Source: Pseudomonadota bacterium (GTDB taxonomy: Bacteria > Pseudomonadota > Alphaproteobacteria > UBA8366 > JADFVY01). Taken from it: a stretch of 17,892 nucleotides of DNA. Location: NCBI GenBank assembly GCA_015222795.1, contig JADFVY010000305.1, positions 1 through 17,892 on the forward strand, in the 5' to 3' direction. Each line of letters opens with the position of its first letter. Position 1 is the stretch's first letter. Below are positions 1 through 6,639 of this stretch, piece by piece. The translations under genes and the position numbers were made by a program. Under the pieces are notes generated by a model that searched no databases, was not told the DNA's origin, and worked only from the letters and a program-made list of their open reading frames with translations.

Positions 1-79
1 AAGCATCGCCCGCGCACACCCTCCTGCCGGGGAGACGGGAAACACGATCCAATGGGTACCATCCGTTGGGTGGAGACCA
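1..79. other. Left-edge non-coding stretch downstream of dut
   Basis: This short stretch lies beyond the dut stop codon and no complete gene fits. On the minus strand a GGAGG-like sequence (about 25-30) precedes possible GTG or ATG starts near the edge, so another minus-strand gene could begin at or beyond position 1. Too little sequence is present to name it. A loose inverted repeat around 49-70 (CCAATGG ... CCATCCGTTGG) is imperfect and lacks a T-run, so I do not call it a terminator. Confidence 0.3.
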
Positions 80-541
80 CTAGCTAGCGCCTGTCGAGCC
101 AAAGCCGCCGGCGCCCCGCTCGGAAGACGGCAGGTCCCCCTCGGACCCGACCTCGTTCCAGCCAAGCCGCGTGACCGGCGCCACCACCATCTGCGCGATT
201 CGCATGCCGCGCGAGACCGTGAAATCCTCGTCGCCCAGGTTGGCCAGGATAACCTTCACCTCGCCCCGGTAATCGGCGTCGATGGTACCCGGGCTGTTCA
301 GCACCGTAATGCCGTTTTTCAGCGCCAGCCCGGAACGGGGGCGCACCTGCGCCTCATGGCCCGGCGGCAGTGCGATGACCAGTCCGGTGGGAACCAGCGA
401 CCGCGCGCCCGGCGCCAGTGCCAGATCCGCGTCTACCGCCGCCATCAGATCCAACCCGGCACTGTCGGCCGTGGCGTAGCCGGGTAGCGGCAAATCGGCG
501 CCGTGGGGCAACCGTGTTACGGAAACATTTACGTTATTCAT
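80..541 (-). CDS. dut: deoxyuridine 5'-triphosphate nucleotidohydrolase (dUTPase)
   Basis: Hydrolyses dUTP to dUMP and pyrophosphate, keeping uracil out of DNA and supplying dUMP for thymidylate synthesis. It is a cytosolic homotrimer in this family. All five trimeric dUTPase motifs are present in a 153-residue protein: SAGLDLMA (27-34), RPRSGLALKNG (67-77), GTIDADYRGEVKV (85-97, with the catalytic-motif Asp and the Tyr that stacks on uracil), RIAQMVV (114-120) and the C-terminal P-loop-like ERGAGGFGSTG (141-151). I chose the ATG at 541 because the product then begins MNNVNVSVTRLPHG, the usual family start. A TTG at 553 would add four residues and overlap the coaBC stop as TTGA. Neither start has a strong Shine-Dalgarno sequence. 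The ATG lies 8 bases after the coaBC stop, so the two genes are probably co-transcribed and translationally coupled. Confidence 0.96.
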   Translation of the reverse strand: MNNVNVSVTRLPHGADLPLPGYATADSAGLDLMAAVDADLALAPGARSLVPTGLVIALPPGHEAQVRPRSGLALKNGITVLNSPGTIDADYRGEVKVILANLGDEDFTVSRGMRIAQMVVAPVTRLGWNEVGSEGDLPSSERGAGGFGSTGAS

Positions 542-549
542 TATGCAAC

Positions 550-1797
550 TCAAGCCTTTGCCACAAAATTCTCAGCAATTCGTTCAACAAGGCGCCGCGC
601 GACTTCTTCTTTCGACATCCGGGGCCAGTCCTCGACCCCGTCACCATCAATCAGATGGATGACATTGGCGTCGCCGCCGAAGGTGCCGGTAGCCGGCGAG
701 ACATCGTTGGCCAGAATCCAGTCCGCGCCTTTCCTTTCAAGTTTCACCTTCGCATGCTCGACGATTTTTTCGGTCTCGGCGGCGAAACCGATCAGCAGCC
801 CGGGGCGCAGATTGCCGGCCTCGCCCAATGTCCTCAGAATATCCGGGTTCTCGATCAGCGCCAGCGCGGGCGGCCCACCGCCATCCTTTTTCATCTTCTG
901 CCCGGCCTCTTCCGCCGTGCGCCAGTCCGACACCGCCGCGGCGCAGACCGCCACATCCACCGGCAGGGATTGCTGGCAGGCGGCCAGCATCTCAGCCGCG
1001 CTTTCCACATGGATCACCGATATGCCGGCCGGGTCGGCCAGGGCGGTCGGCCCGCTGACCAGTGTCGTCCGCGCGCCAAGATCGGCCAGGGCGCGGGCGA
1101 TGGCATGGCCTTGCTTGCCCGACGATCGGTTGGCAATATAGCGCACCGGGTCGATCGCCTCGTGGGTCGGGCCGCTGGTGACCAGCGCCTTGCGGCCTTC
1201 CAGCGGGCGGTTCCTTGCCGGGGCGCCGCCGGACGGCGTGACCGCAGGCGCATCGCCGCGGAAAACGGCCTCGATGGCGCCGAGGATTTCGTCAGGTTCG
1301 GCCATGCGCCCCTCGCCGAATTCGCCGCAGGCCATATCCCCGGCGCCGGGGCCGACACGCAGCACGCCGCGTGCCGCCAGGGTTTCGATATTGGCGCGGG
1401 TGGCGGCATGTTCCCACATGCGCACATTCATCGACGGCGCCACGAGCACCGGCTTGTCGGATGCCAGCAGCGCGGTCGTCGCAAGGTCATCGGCCAGGCC
1501 GGTGGCCATCTTCGCCAAAAGATCGGCCGTGGCCGGCGCCACTACCAGCAGGTCGGCGTCGCGGGACAATTCGATATGCCCCATCGCGGCTTCGTCGGTC
1601 AGCGAGAACAGGTCGTCATAGACCCTGTCGCCGCTTAATGCCGCCAGACTAAGCGGCGTAACGAACTGCGCGCCGCCCCTGGTCAGGATGCAGCGCACCG
1701 ACGCGCCTCTCTCCCGCAGGCGGCGGATCAGCTCAAGCGTCTTGTAGGCGGCGATGCCGCCCGCGACGATCAGCAGTATGCGCTTGTTCGAAAGCAC
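550..1797 (-). CDS. coaBC: bifunctional phosphopantothenoylcysteine decarboxylase / phosphopantothenate-cysteine ligase
   Basis: Catalyses two consecutive steps of coenzyme A synthesis: ligation of 4'-phosphopantothenate to cysteine (CoaB) and FMN-dependent decarboxylation to 4'-phosphopantetheine (CoaC). The 415-residue length fits the fused bacterial form. The N-terminal CoaC domain shows GGIAAYK (13-19), the active-site His74 in MGHIELSRDADL, PSMN (121-124), and the substrate-clamp Cys157 in GDMACGEFGEGRM. The CoaB domain starts near 201 with GRKALVTSGPTHEAIDPVR and has the NRSSGKQG nucleotide site (223-230), the KMKK lysines (301-304) and a GFAAETE motif. Translation starts at GTG 1797; no in-frame ATG lies just upstream, and a GGAG sits about 11 bases before the start. 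It is followed directly by dut. A 179-base gap separates it from ubiB upstream, so it may have its own promoter. Confidence 0.97.
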   Translation of the reverse strand: MLSNKRILLIVAGGIAAYKTLELIRRLRERGASVRCILTRGGAQFVTPLSLAALSGDRVYDDLFSLTDEAAMGHIELSRDADLLVVAPATADLLAKMATGLADDLATTALLASDKPVLVAPSMNVRMWEHAATRANIETLAARGVLRVGPGAGDMACGEFGEGRMAEPDEILGAIEAVFRGDAPAVTPSGGAPARNRPLEGRKALVTSGPTHEAIDPVRYIANRSSGKQGHAIARALADLGARTTLVSGPTALADPAGISVIHVESAAEMLAACQQSLPVDVAVCAAAVSDWRTAEEAGQKMKKDGGGPPALALIENPDILRTLGEAGNLRPGLLIGFAAETEKIVEHAKVKLERKGADWILANDVSPATGTFGGDANVIHLIDGDGVEDWPRMSKEEVARRLVERIAENFVAKA

Positions 1798-1910
1798 GGG
1801 TTCGGATGCTCCGGCATTGGTTAAATCTACAGGCCGTTACTGTGATAAATACATAACCTGCATGCCTGATCGCGGCAAGCCGTTCCTTAATAGAATGCCA
1901 GCAAATGAAG

Positions 1911-1932
1911 TTTAACTAAAATTTGAGTTAAA
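1911..1932. repeat. AT-rich 7-bp inverted repeat between ubiB and coaBC
   Basis: TTTAACT (1911-1917) and AGTTAAA (1926-1932) form a perfect inverted repeat around an 8-base AT-rich spacer. It lies in the 179-base gap between the end of ubiB and the start of coaBC. It could be an operator for coaBC-dut or a weak hairpin after ubiB. The stem is all A/T except one pair and no T-run follows, so a terminator is unlikely. No known regulator consensus is recognised. Confidence 0.4.
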
Positions 1933-1976
1933 TTCCGTACGATTGCGAACCGATCCCTGTTTTGCGCGGTTTCTCG

Positions 1977-3518
1977 CTATCCAGCCAGCGCCAGAACGAT
2001 TACCGTCGTGACCAGCGCGGTGGCCGCGGCGACGATTGCCGCTGGCCACAGGTTGTTATCCCGGCTTCGCAGCGCCGCCTCGGTTTCGGGATGCAGGCGC
2101 ATGCCGCCTTCCTCGATCATCTTGCCGGCCAGATCGATGCGATCCAGTAACACGGGAAGTCTTTCCAATTGGGTCATCGCGGTTTCCGCCGCGTCACGCA
2201 TCCGCGCTTGCGGCCCCCGGTTCTCCCACATCCATTCCTCGATCAACGGCTGGGCCAGGATCCACATATTGACGGCAGTGTCCAATTTGCGGCTGACGCC
2301 CTCGGCGACCAGCATGGTCTTCTGCAACAACAGCAACTGGGGTTGGGTTTCCATTTCGAACTGCTCGGTCACCTGGAATAGCTGGGCCAGCAATCGGGCC
2401 AGCGAAATCTGATCCAGCGGCAGGTCGAGGATCGGCTCGCCGATCGAACGGCAGGCCTGGGTAAAGGCATCGCGTGACTTGTGCGCCGGTACATAGCCGG
2501 CCTGGAAATGTACATCGGCCACGCGCCGGTAATCCCGTTGCAGGAAGGCCAGCAGCATGTCGGCCAGGTAGTTGCGGGTCTTGCGGTCCAGCCGCCCCAT
2601 GATGCCAAAATCCACCGGCATCAACGCGCCGTCGCGGCCGATGAACATGTTGCCGGGATGCATGTCGGCATGGAAGAAACCGTCCCGGAAGACCTGATAG
2701 AAGAAGGCCTGGGCCGACTTCTCGATGATGTCGCGCGGGTCCAGCCCCGCATCCACCAGCGCCTCGACTTCGTCGATGGATATGCCGTCGATGCGTTCGG
2801 TCGTTAGCACCCGGCGGCCAGTGCGTTGCCAATTCACCTTCGGCACATGAAAGTCTCGCTCGCCAGCGAAGTTCTCGGCCAGTTCCACGGCGGCGGCGGC
2901 CTCCATCCGCAAATCCATTTCCAGCCAGATTGTTTCCTCGAAGGTGGCGACCACTTCCACCGGTTTCAGCCGGCGCAGATCGGGTCGCGCGCGCTCCACC
3001 ATCCGCGCCACCCAGTACATAAGGCCCAGGTCGCTGGCGAAAATAGCCTCGACGTCCGGGCGCAGCACCTTGACCGCCACCTCCTCGCCATCGGTCGTGG
3101 TCGCGAAATGGACCTGGGCGATAGACGCCGCCGCTATTGGCTCGCTTTCGAAATGATTGAACAGTTCGTCGATGGTCCGGCCCAGTTCCGCCTCAATAAT
3201 AGCCTTCGCCTGGTCCGACGGGAACGGCGGCAGCTTGTCCTGCAGGGACGACAGGTCGCTGGCCACCTCTTCGCCCACCAGGTCGGACCGGACCGAAAGA
3301 GCCTGGCCCAGCTTGATGAAGGTGGGGCCCAGCGTCTCGCAGGCGCTGGCCAGCCGCTCGCCCGGCCGGCCGGGTGCGCGGCGGCGCGAGATCAGCCTGA
3401 CCAGTGTCATCACCGCCGGCGCCACGCCCAGCTTTTCCAGCGGGAACAACGCGTCGTGGCGCGCCAGCGTGCGCGCGATCAGGAACAGCCGGAACAGATT
3501 TGCGATAGCCTTCAGCAT
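1977..3518 (-). CDS. ubiB: UbiB family atypical kinase/ATPase, ubiquinone biosynthesis
   Basis: Membrane-associated member of the UbiB/ADCK (ABC1) protein-kinase-like family needed for normal ubiquinone levels. The family is thought to act as an ATPase supporting the ubiquinone pathway rather than as a classical kinase. The 513-residue product carries the family hallmarks: KxGQ as FIKLGQ (67-72), the alanine-rich nucleotide loop AAASIAQVH (129-137), the ATP-site Lys150 in VAVKVLRP, an ExD motif (E200/D202), HADMHPGN (283-290) and DFG (303-305). A C-terminal hydrophobic stretch (about 493-513) fits the membrane anchor typical of the family. The ATG at 3518 lies 15 bases after the ubiE stop, so the two genes very likely share one transcript. 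Confidence 0.95.
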   Translation of the reverse strand: MLKAIANLFRLFLIARTLARHDALFPLEKLGVAPAVMTLVRLISRRRAPGRPGERLASACETLGPTFIKLGQALSVRSDLVGEEVASDLSSLQDKLPPFPSDQAKAIIEAELGRTIDELFNHFESEPIAAASIAQVHFATTTDGEEVAVKVLRPDVEAIFASDLGLMYWVARMVERARPDLRRLKPVEVVATFEETIWLEMDLRMEAAAAVELAENFAGERDFHVPKVNWQRTGRRVLTTERIDGISIDEVEALVDAGLDPRDIIEKSAQAFFYQVFRDGFFHADMHPGNMFIGRDGALMPVDFGIMGRLDRKTRNYLADMLLAFLQRDYRRVADVHFQAGYVPAHKSRDAFTQACRSIGEPILDLPLDQISLARLLAQLFQVTEQFEMETQPQLLLLQKTMLVAEGVSRKLDTAVNMWILAQPLIEEWMWENRGPQARMRDAAETAMTQLERLPVLLDRIDLAGKMIEEGGMRLHPETEAALRSRDNNLWPAAIVAAATALVTTVIVLALAG

Positions 3519-3533
3519 ATTGGCGCTGGCCCG

Positions 3534-4295
3534 TCAGATTCGCCAGGCGGAATGGATCGCCGCGATCCCGCCCGAAAGGTTCCGGTATTTCACCTGCTTG
3601 AGGCCGGCTGCCTCCATGAGATCGACAAGTTCCTGCTGTGGCGGGAAGCGGCGAATGCTTTCGGCGAGATATTCATAGGACTCGCGATCGCCCACCACCC
3701 ATTGCCCCAGCGCCGGCAGCACCGAGAAGGAATAACGGTCATAGAGAGGCTCCAGCCAGGACCAGGCCAGATGGCTGAATTCCAGGCAGAGGAACCGTCC
3801 GCCGGGTTTCAGAACGCGCCGCGCCTCGGCCAGCGCCTTGTCGATATGGGTTACGTTGCGCAGGCCGAAGGCGATGGTATAGGCGTCGACGCTGTTGTCG
3901 GGCATGGGCAAGGCCTCGGCATTGCCAACCGCCCAGTCGATGCCGCTCAAAATACCCCGGTCGATGGCGCGGTCGCGGCCCACCAGAACCATCTCCTCGG
4001 TCAGATCGCAGACGGTGACCTTGCCGCCGCCTTTTTCCAGGAAGCGAAAGGCGATGTCACCGGTGCCGCCGGCCACGTCCAGCAGGTGCATGTCGGCGCG
4101 CGGCGCCAGCCAGCCAATGAACTCCGCCTTCCAGGCGCGATGGATGCCCAGCGACATCAGGTCGTTCATCAGATCGTAGCGGCCGGCCACGCTGTCGAAC
4201 ACGCCGCGGACCAGCCTGGACTTGTCCTCGGCGCGCACTTCCCGGAAGCCGAAATCGGCGACCTCTTCCATTCCGTCTTTATCCTTGTCCCGCAT
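3534..4295 (-). CDS. ubiE: demethylmenaquinone/2-methoxy-6-polyprenyl-1,4-benzoquinol methyltransferase
   Basis: SAM-dependent C-methyltransferase of ubiquinone (and, where present, menaquinone) synthesis. The 253-residue protein carries both UbiE signatures: YDLMNDLMSLGIHRAW (40-55) and RVLKPGGRFLCLEFS (160-174). The SAM-binding glycine loop LDVAGGTGD is at 72-80. The start is the ATG at 4295. It is the first gene of the leftward block and shares its upstream region with divergent mutM. That shared region holds a large palindrome, so expression of ubiE could be affected by it. In an alphaproteobacterium the ubiquinone step is the expected main role; a menaquinone role cannot be judged from this window. 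Confidence 0.97.
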   Translation of the reverse strand: MRDKDKDGMEEVADFGFREVRAEDKSRLVRGVFDSVAGRYDLMNDLMSLGIHRAWKAEFIGWLAPRADMHLLDVAGGTGDIAFRFLEKGGGKVTVCDLTEEMVLVGRDRAIDRGILSGIDWAVGNAEALPMPDNSVDAYTIAFGLRNVTHIDKALAEARRVLKPGGRFLCLEFSHLAWSWLEPLYDRYSFSVLPALGQWVVGDRESYEYLAESIRRFPPQQELVDLMEAAGLKQVKYRNLSGGIAAIHSAWRI

Positions 4296-4331
4296 GGCGG
4301 CGAAGATAGCGCAGCAGCGCCGCCTTTGCTA

Positions 4332-4389
4332 GGGCAATACCCGATCAAACTGAACCGGTCCGGTTCAGTTTGATCGGGTAAAATTGCCC
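4332..4389. repeat. 58-nt near-perfect palindrome between ubiE and mutM
   Basis: Left arm 4332-4358 pairs with right arm 4360-4389. The inner 21 bp on each side (4338-4358 and 4360-4380) are a perfect inverted repeat centred on T4359. The outer 7 bp (GGGCAAT / ATTGCCC) continue the pairing after a two-base AA bulge at 4381-4382. As RNA it would form a very long hairpin with almost no loop; as DNA it could extrude a cruciform or bind a dimeric protein. It lies between two divergent start codons, so it is not a terminator of either flanking gene. Confidence 0.85.
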
Positions 4390-4406
4390 GCAATTTCAAG
4401 GGTCAA
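4378..4406 (-). promoter_or_regulatory. possible sigma-70-type promoter for ubiE
   Basis: Read on the minus strand, TTGACC (4406-4401) is followed after 17 bases by TTTTAC (4383-4378). The -35 matches consensus at 5 of 6 bases and the -10 at only 3 of 6, so this is weak. If real, the 58-nt palindrome would fall at the very start of the ubiE leader. Confidence 0.25.
4381..4396. repeat. Small inverted repeat overlapping the large palindrome arm
   Basis: AAATTGC (4381-4387) and GCAATTT (4390-4396) form a perfect inverted repeat with a two-base centre; as a hairpin this is six pairs around CCCG. It uses bases 4383-4389, which otherwise pair with 4332-4338 in the larger palindrome, so the two foldings compete. 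Confidence 0.6.
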
Positions 4407-4414
4407 GCATCTTT

Positions 4415-4457
4415 ATCCGATCTATTGGATCGCATAAGCGATTCCAATAGATCGGAT
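4415..4457. repeat. 43-nt stem-loop upstream of mutM
   Basis: The arm 4415-4433 (ATCCGATCTATTGGATCGC) is the reverse complement of 4438-4457 apart from one extra base in the right arm. The loop is ATAA (4434-4437). It is separate in sequence from the 58-nt palindrome but lies only 25 bases beyond it, in the mutM leader region. Confidence 0.8.
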
Positions 4458-4458
4458 G

Positions 4459-4477
4459 ATGCTCTAGAAGAGAGCAT
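4459..4477 (+). promoter_or_regulatory. short hairpin covering the mutM start codon
   Basis: ATGCTCT (4459-4465) and AGAGCAT (4471-4477) pair perfectly around the loop AGAAG. The right arm includes the first two bases of the mutM ATG (4476-4478) and most of the purine-rich ribosome-binding stretch. In mRNA this hairpin could limit ribosome access. Confidence 0.5.
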
Positions 4478-5306
4478 GCCTGAATTGCCCGAAGTCGAAA
4501 CCGTCCGGCGCGGACTGCAGCCCGTCCTTGAAGGTCATCTGTTGGCCGATGTGGTGCAGCGCCGCCCCAACCTGCGCTTTCCCCTGCCCGAACGCATGCC
4601 CGAGCGGCTGCGCGGACGGCGGGTCGCCCATATCGGGCGGCGCGCGAAATACATCCTGATGGAACTGGATAATGGCGAGGTGCTGATAATCCATCTCGGC
4701 ATGTCGGGGCGGATGACGATCCATGAGGGCGCGCCGCCGCCGGCGGACAAGCATGACCATGTTGAGTTTCTGACCGACGCCGGCGTGACGGTTCGCTTCA
4801 ACGATGCGCGGCGTTTCGGGATGATCGACCTGGTGGCCGGCGACGCGCTGGGCGACTATCCGATGCTGGCCGGGCTGGGGCCGGAACCGCTGGGCAACGA
4901 ATTCAATGAAGCCACCCTGTCGGCGGCGCTGGCCGGCCGGCGCACGCCGATCAAGTCCGCGTTGCTGGACCAGCGCGTGGTTGCCGGGCTGGGCAATATA
5001 TATGTCTGCGAGGCGCTGTGGCATGCGGGCATCTCACCCCGGCGCGGCGCCCATACGATCCCCGGCGCGCGGGCGACCCGGCTGGTCCCCGCGATTCGGC
5101 GGGTGCTGGAGGCGGCGATCGCGGCCGGCGGGTCCAGCCTGAAGGACTATGTCCAGACCAGCGGTGAGTTGGGCTATTTCCAGCATGAATGGCGCGCCTA
5201 TGGCCGTGAGGGCGAATTCTGTGGCCGCGAGGGCTGTGACGGTGTTATCCGACGCATCGTCCAGTCCGGCCGCTCCACTTTCTACTGTGCACTGCATCAA
5301 AGATAA
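4476..5306 (+). CDS. mutM: formamidopyrimidine-DNA glycosylase (Fpg/MutM)
   Basis: Base-excision repair glycosylase/AP lyase that removes 8-oxoguanine and formamidopyrimidines. The start must be ATG 4476 because the catalytic nucleophile is the N-terminal proline exposed after Met removal: the protein begins MPELPEVETVRRG. The reading frame is open further upstream (to 4425), but those 17 codons would bury Pro2 and Glu3. Other family features in the 276-residue product are the lesion-contact lysine in RRAKYIL (Lys58 counting Met), the MSGR loop (76-79), the helix-two-turn-helix around GLGNIYVCEALWHAGISP (171-188), and a C-terminal zinc finger with Arg266. The finger reads C249-x4-C254 ... C271-x2-H274, so the fourth ligand position is His instead of the usual Cys. 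The upstream region is rich in hairpins. The next gene starts 36 bases downstream. Confidence 0.97.
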   Translation: MPELPEVETVRRGLQPVLEGHLLADVVQRRPNLRFPLPERMPERLRGRRVAHIGRRAKYILMELDNGEVLIIHLGMSGRMTIHEGAPPPADKHDHVEFLTDAGVTVRFNDARRFGMIDLVAGDALGDYPMLAGLGPEPLGNEFNEATLSAALAGRRTPIKSALLDQRVVAGLGNIYVCEALWHAGISPRRGAHTIPGARATRLVPAIRRVLEAAIAAGGSSLKDYVQTSGELGYFQHEWRAYGREGEFCGREGCDGVIRRIVQSGRSTFYCALHQR

Positions 5307-5341
5307 TGTGCATTGCGGCATGATGATGCTATAGCAGGGCC

Positions 5342-5710
5342 ATGCGACGGATTGCGGTCATAACAATCATGTTCCTGGCGCTGTTGGCGATGGTTCCGCC
5401 GGCTGGCGCTCAAGGATTCTTCGAGTTGCTGGAGGACGTGCCGGTAATGCCGGCCCTTGCCCCCGTGGCCGATGCGGGCATTGAATTTGACGCGCCTTCG
5501 GGGCGCATCGTCGAGGCCTATGCCATCGGCGCCACCGACCGCCAGTCAGTACTCGACTTTTACCGCGCTACTTTGCCGCAGCTTGGCTGGCAGGCCGGCG
5601 CCGGCGATGCCTTCCTGCGCGAATCGGAATCGCTGAAGATCGATTTCTTCGGGCCGGATGGCGAGATTACCGTGCGCTTCACGGTGGCCCCGGCAACATC
5701 CGGCGGCTGA
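5342..5710 (+). CDS. small secreted/periplasmic protein of unknown function
   Basis: I do not recognise this 122-residue protein. It has a clear Sec-type signal peptide: MRR at the N-terminus, a hydrophobic core (about 4-19), and a likely signal peptidase I site after AGA (21-23, before QG). No lipobox cysteine is present. The mature part, about 99 residues, has no cysteine and contains SVLDFYRATLPQLGW (69-83) followed by alternating hydrophobic stretches that look like a small alpha/beta domain. The start ATG 5342 is preceded by AGGG. It sits between mutM and the enoyl-CoA hydratase, 35 to 36 bases from each, so the three may be co-transcribed. Its codon use and GC content look like those of its neighbours, so it is probably a real, native gene. 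No function is assigned. Confidence 0.8.
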   Translation: MRRIAVITIMFLALLAMVPPAGAQGFFELLEDVPVMPALAPVADAGIEFDAPSGRIVEAYAIGATDRQSVLDFYRATLPQLGWQAGAGDAFLRESESLKIDFFGPDGEITVRFTVAPATSGG

Positions 5711-5746
5711 TACTCAACCAACCAACGCCAAGGAAAATACGGAACG

Positions 5747-6523
5747 ATGTCCTTCGAAAATATCATCGTGGAAAAACGCGAGGCCGTCGGCCTCATCACC
5801 CTGAACCGACCGCAAGCGCTGAACGCGCTCTGCAATGCGCTGGTCGTCGAACTTGGCCAGGCGCTGGACGACATGGAGGCGGACGACACCATCGGCTGTG
5901 TTGTGTTGACCGGTTCGGAGAAGGCTTTCGCGGCCGGCGCGGATATCAAGGAGATGCAGTCCCAGTCCTACATGGATGCCTATCTGGCGGATTTCATCAC
6001 CACTGGCTGGGAACGTGTGACAACCTGCCGCAAGCCGATTATCGCCGCGGTGGCCGGCTATGCGCTGGGCGGCGGCTGCGAGATGGCGATGATGTGCGAC
6101 TTTATCCTGGCGGCCGACACCGCGAAGTTCGGTCAGCCCGAAATCACCATCGGGACCATCCCCGGCGCCGGCGGCACCCAGCGCCTGACCCGCGCGGTCG
6201 GCAAAGCAAAATCCATGGACATGATCCTGACCGGCCGCATGATGGATGCCGAAGAGGCAGAGCGCGCCGGGCTGGTCAGCCGGATTGTGCCAGCCGATGG
6301 CCTGGTCGAGGAGGCCATGAAGACGGCGGCGAAGATTGCGTCGATGTCGCGTCCCAGTGTCATCATGGCAAAGGAGGCGGTTAATCGCGCCTTCGAGACT
6401 ACGCTGTCCGAGGGTGTGCGCTTCGAGCGCCGCCTGTTCCATTCGACCTTCGCGACCGAGGATCAGAAGGAAGGAATGGCCGCCTTCGCCGAGAAGCGGA
6501 AACCGGTTTTCAGGAACCGCTGA
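5747..6523 (+). CDS. enoyl-CoA hydratase (crotonase family)
   Basis: Predicted to hydrate trans-2-enoyl-CoA to 3-hydroxyacyl-CoA in fatty acid or amino acid catabolism. The 258-residue protein is a complete crotonase. Oxyanion-hole segments are AFAAGADIKEM (60-70) and GYALGGGCEMA (104-114). The two catalytic glutamates expected for true hydratases are both present: Glu112 in GGGCE and Glu132 in GQPEI. The region QPEITIGTIPGAGGTQR resembles mitochondrial short-chain enoyl-CoA hydratase closely, which supports hydratase rather than another crotonase activity. The start ATG 5747 has AAGGA about 12 bases upstream. No other beta-oxidation gene is nearby, so substrate range cannot be read from context. 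Possible symbols are echA, fadB1 or paaF; I leave it blank. Confidence 0.92.
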   Translation: MSFENIIVEKREAVGLITLNRPQALNALCNALVVELGQALDDMEADDTIGCVVLTGSEKAFAAGADIKEMQSQSYMDAYLADFITTGWERVTTCRKPIIAAVAGYALGGGCEMAMMCDFILAADTAKFGQPEITIGTIPGAGGTQRLTRAVGKAKSMDMILTGRMMDAEEAERAGLVSRIVPADGLVEEAMKTAAKIASMSRPSVIMAKEAVNRAFETTLSEGVRFERRLFHSTFATEDQKEGMAAFAEKRKPVFRNR

Positions 6524-6567
6524 GCTTAGAGCCAGAATCTTATGGCCACAGTTGCAGTTTTGAAGGG

Positions 6568-6596
6568 TTGACGGCGGGTTCGGACCCCGTTATAAA
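6568..6596 (+). promoter_or_regulatory. sigma-70-type promoter of rpsT
   Basis: TTGACG (6568-6573) and TATAAA (6591-6596) are separated by exactly 17 bases, a near-consensus housekeeping promoter. Transcription would start near 6603, giving a leader of about 37 bases before the rpsT ATG. An apparent in-frame TTG start at 6568 is simply the -35 hexamer. Confidence 0.85.
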
Positions 6597-6639
6597 CCGC
6601 CGCCTTGAACGATTTTCAGTAAATGTTCGGAACAGATAT

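Noticed and set aside
418..1638. A 406-codon plus-strand open frame opposite coaBC and dut
   Set aside because: It is antisense to two unmistakable genes and its Arg/Gly/His-rich product is typical of a shadow frame in GC-rich DNA.
2826..4373. A 515-codon plus-strand open frame opposite ubiB and ubiE
   Set aside because: It is antisense to two clear family members and has low-complexity Gln/His/Arg composition with no motifs.
4425..4475. A 17-codon N-terminal extension of MutM
   Set aside because: MutM needs the proline directly after the initiator Met as its catalytic nucleophile, so translation must start at 4476. The extension codons simply run through the stem-loops.
5284..5319. Direct repeat GTGCACTGC / GTGCATTGC at the end of mutM
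   Set aside because: It is a short repeat with one mismatch that overlaps the mutM stop region, so chance is a sufficient explanation.
6568..6639. A 24-codon N-terminal extension of ribosomal protein S20 from a TTG
   Set aside because: The TTG is part of the -35 hexamer and the stretch contains the -10, while the known S20 N-terminus begins at ATG 6640.
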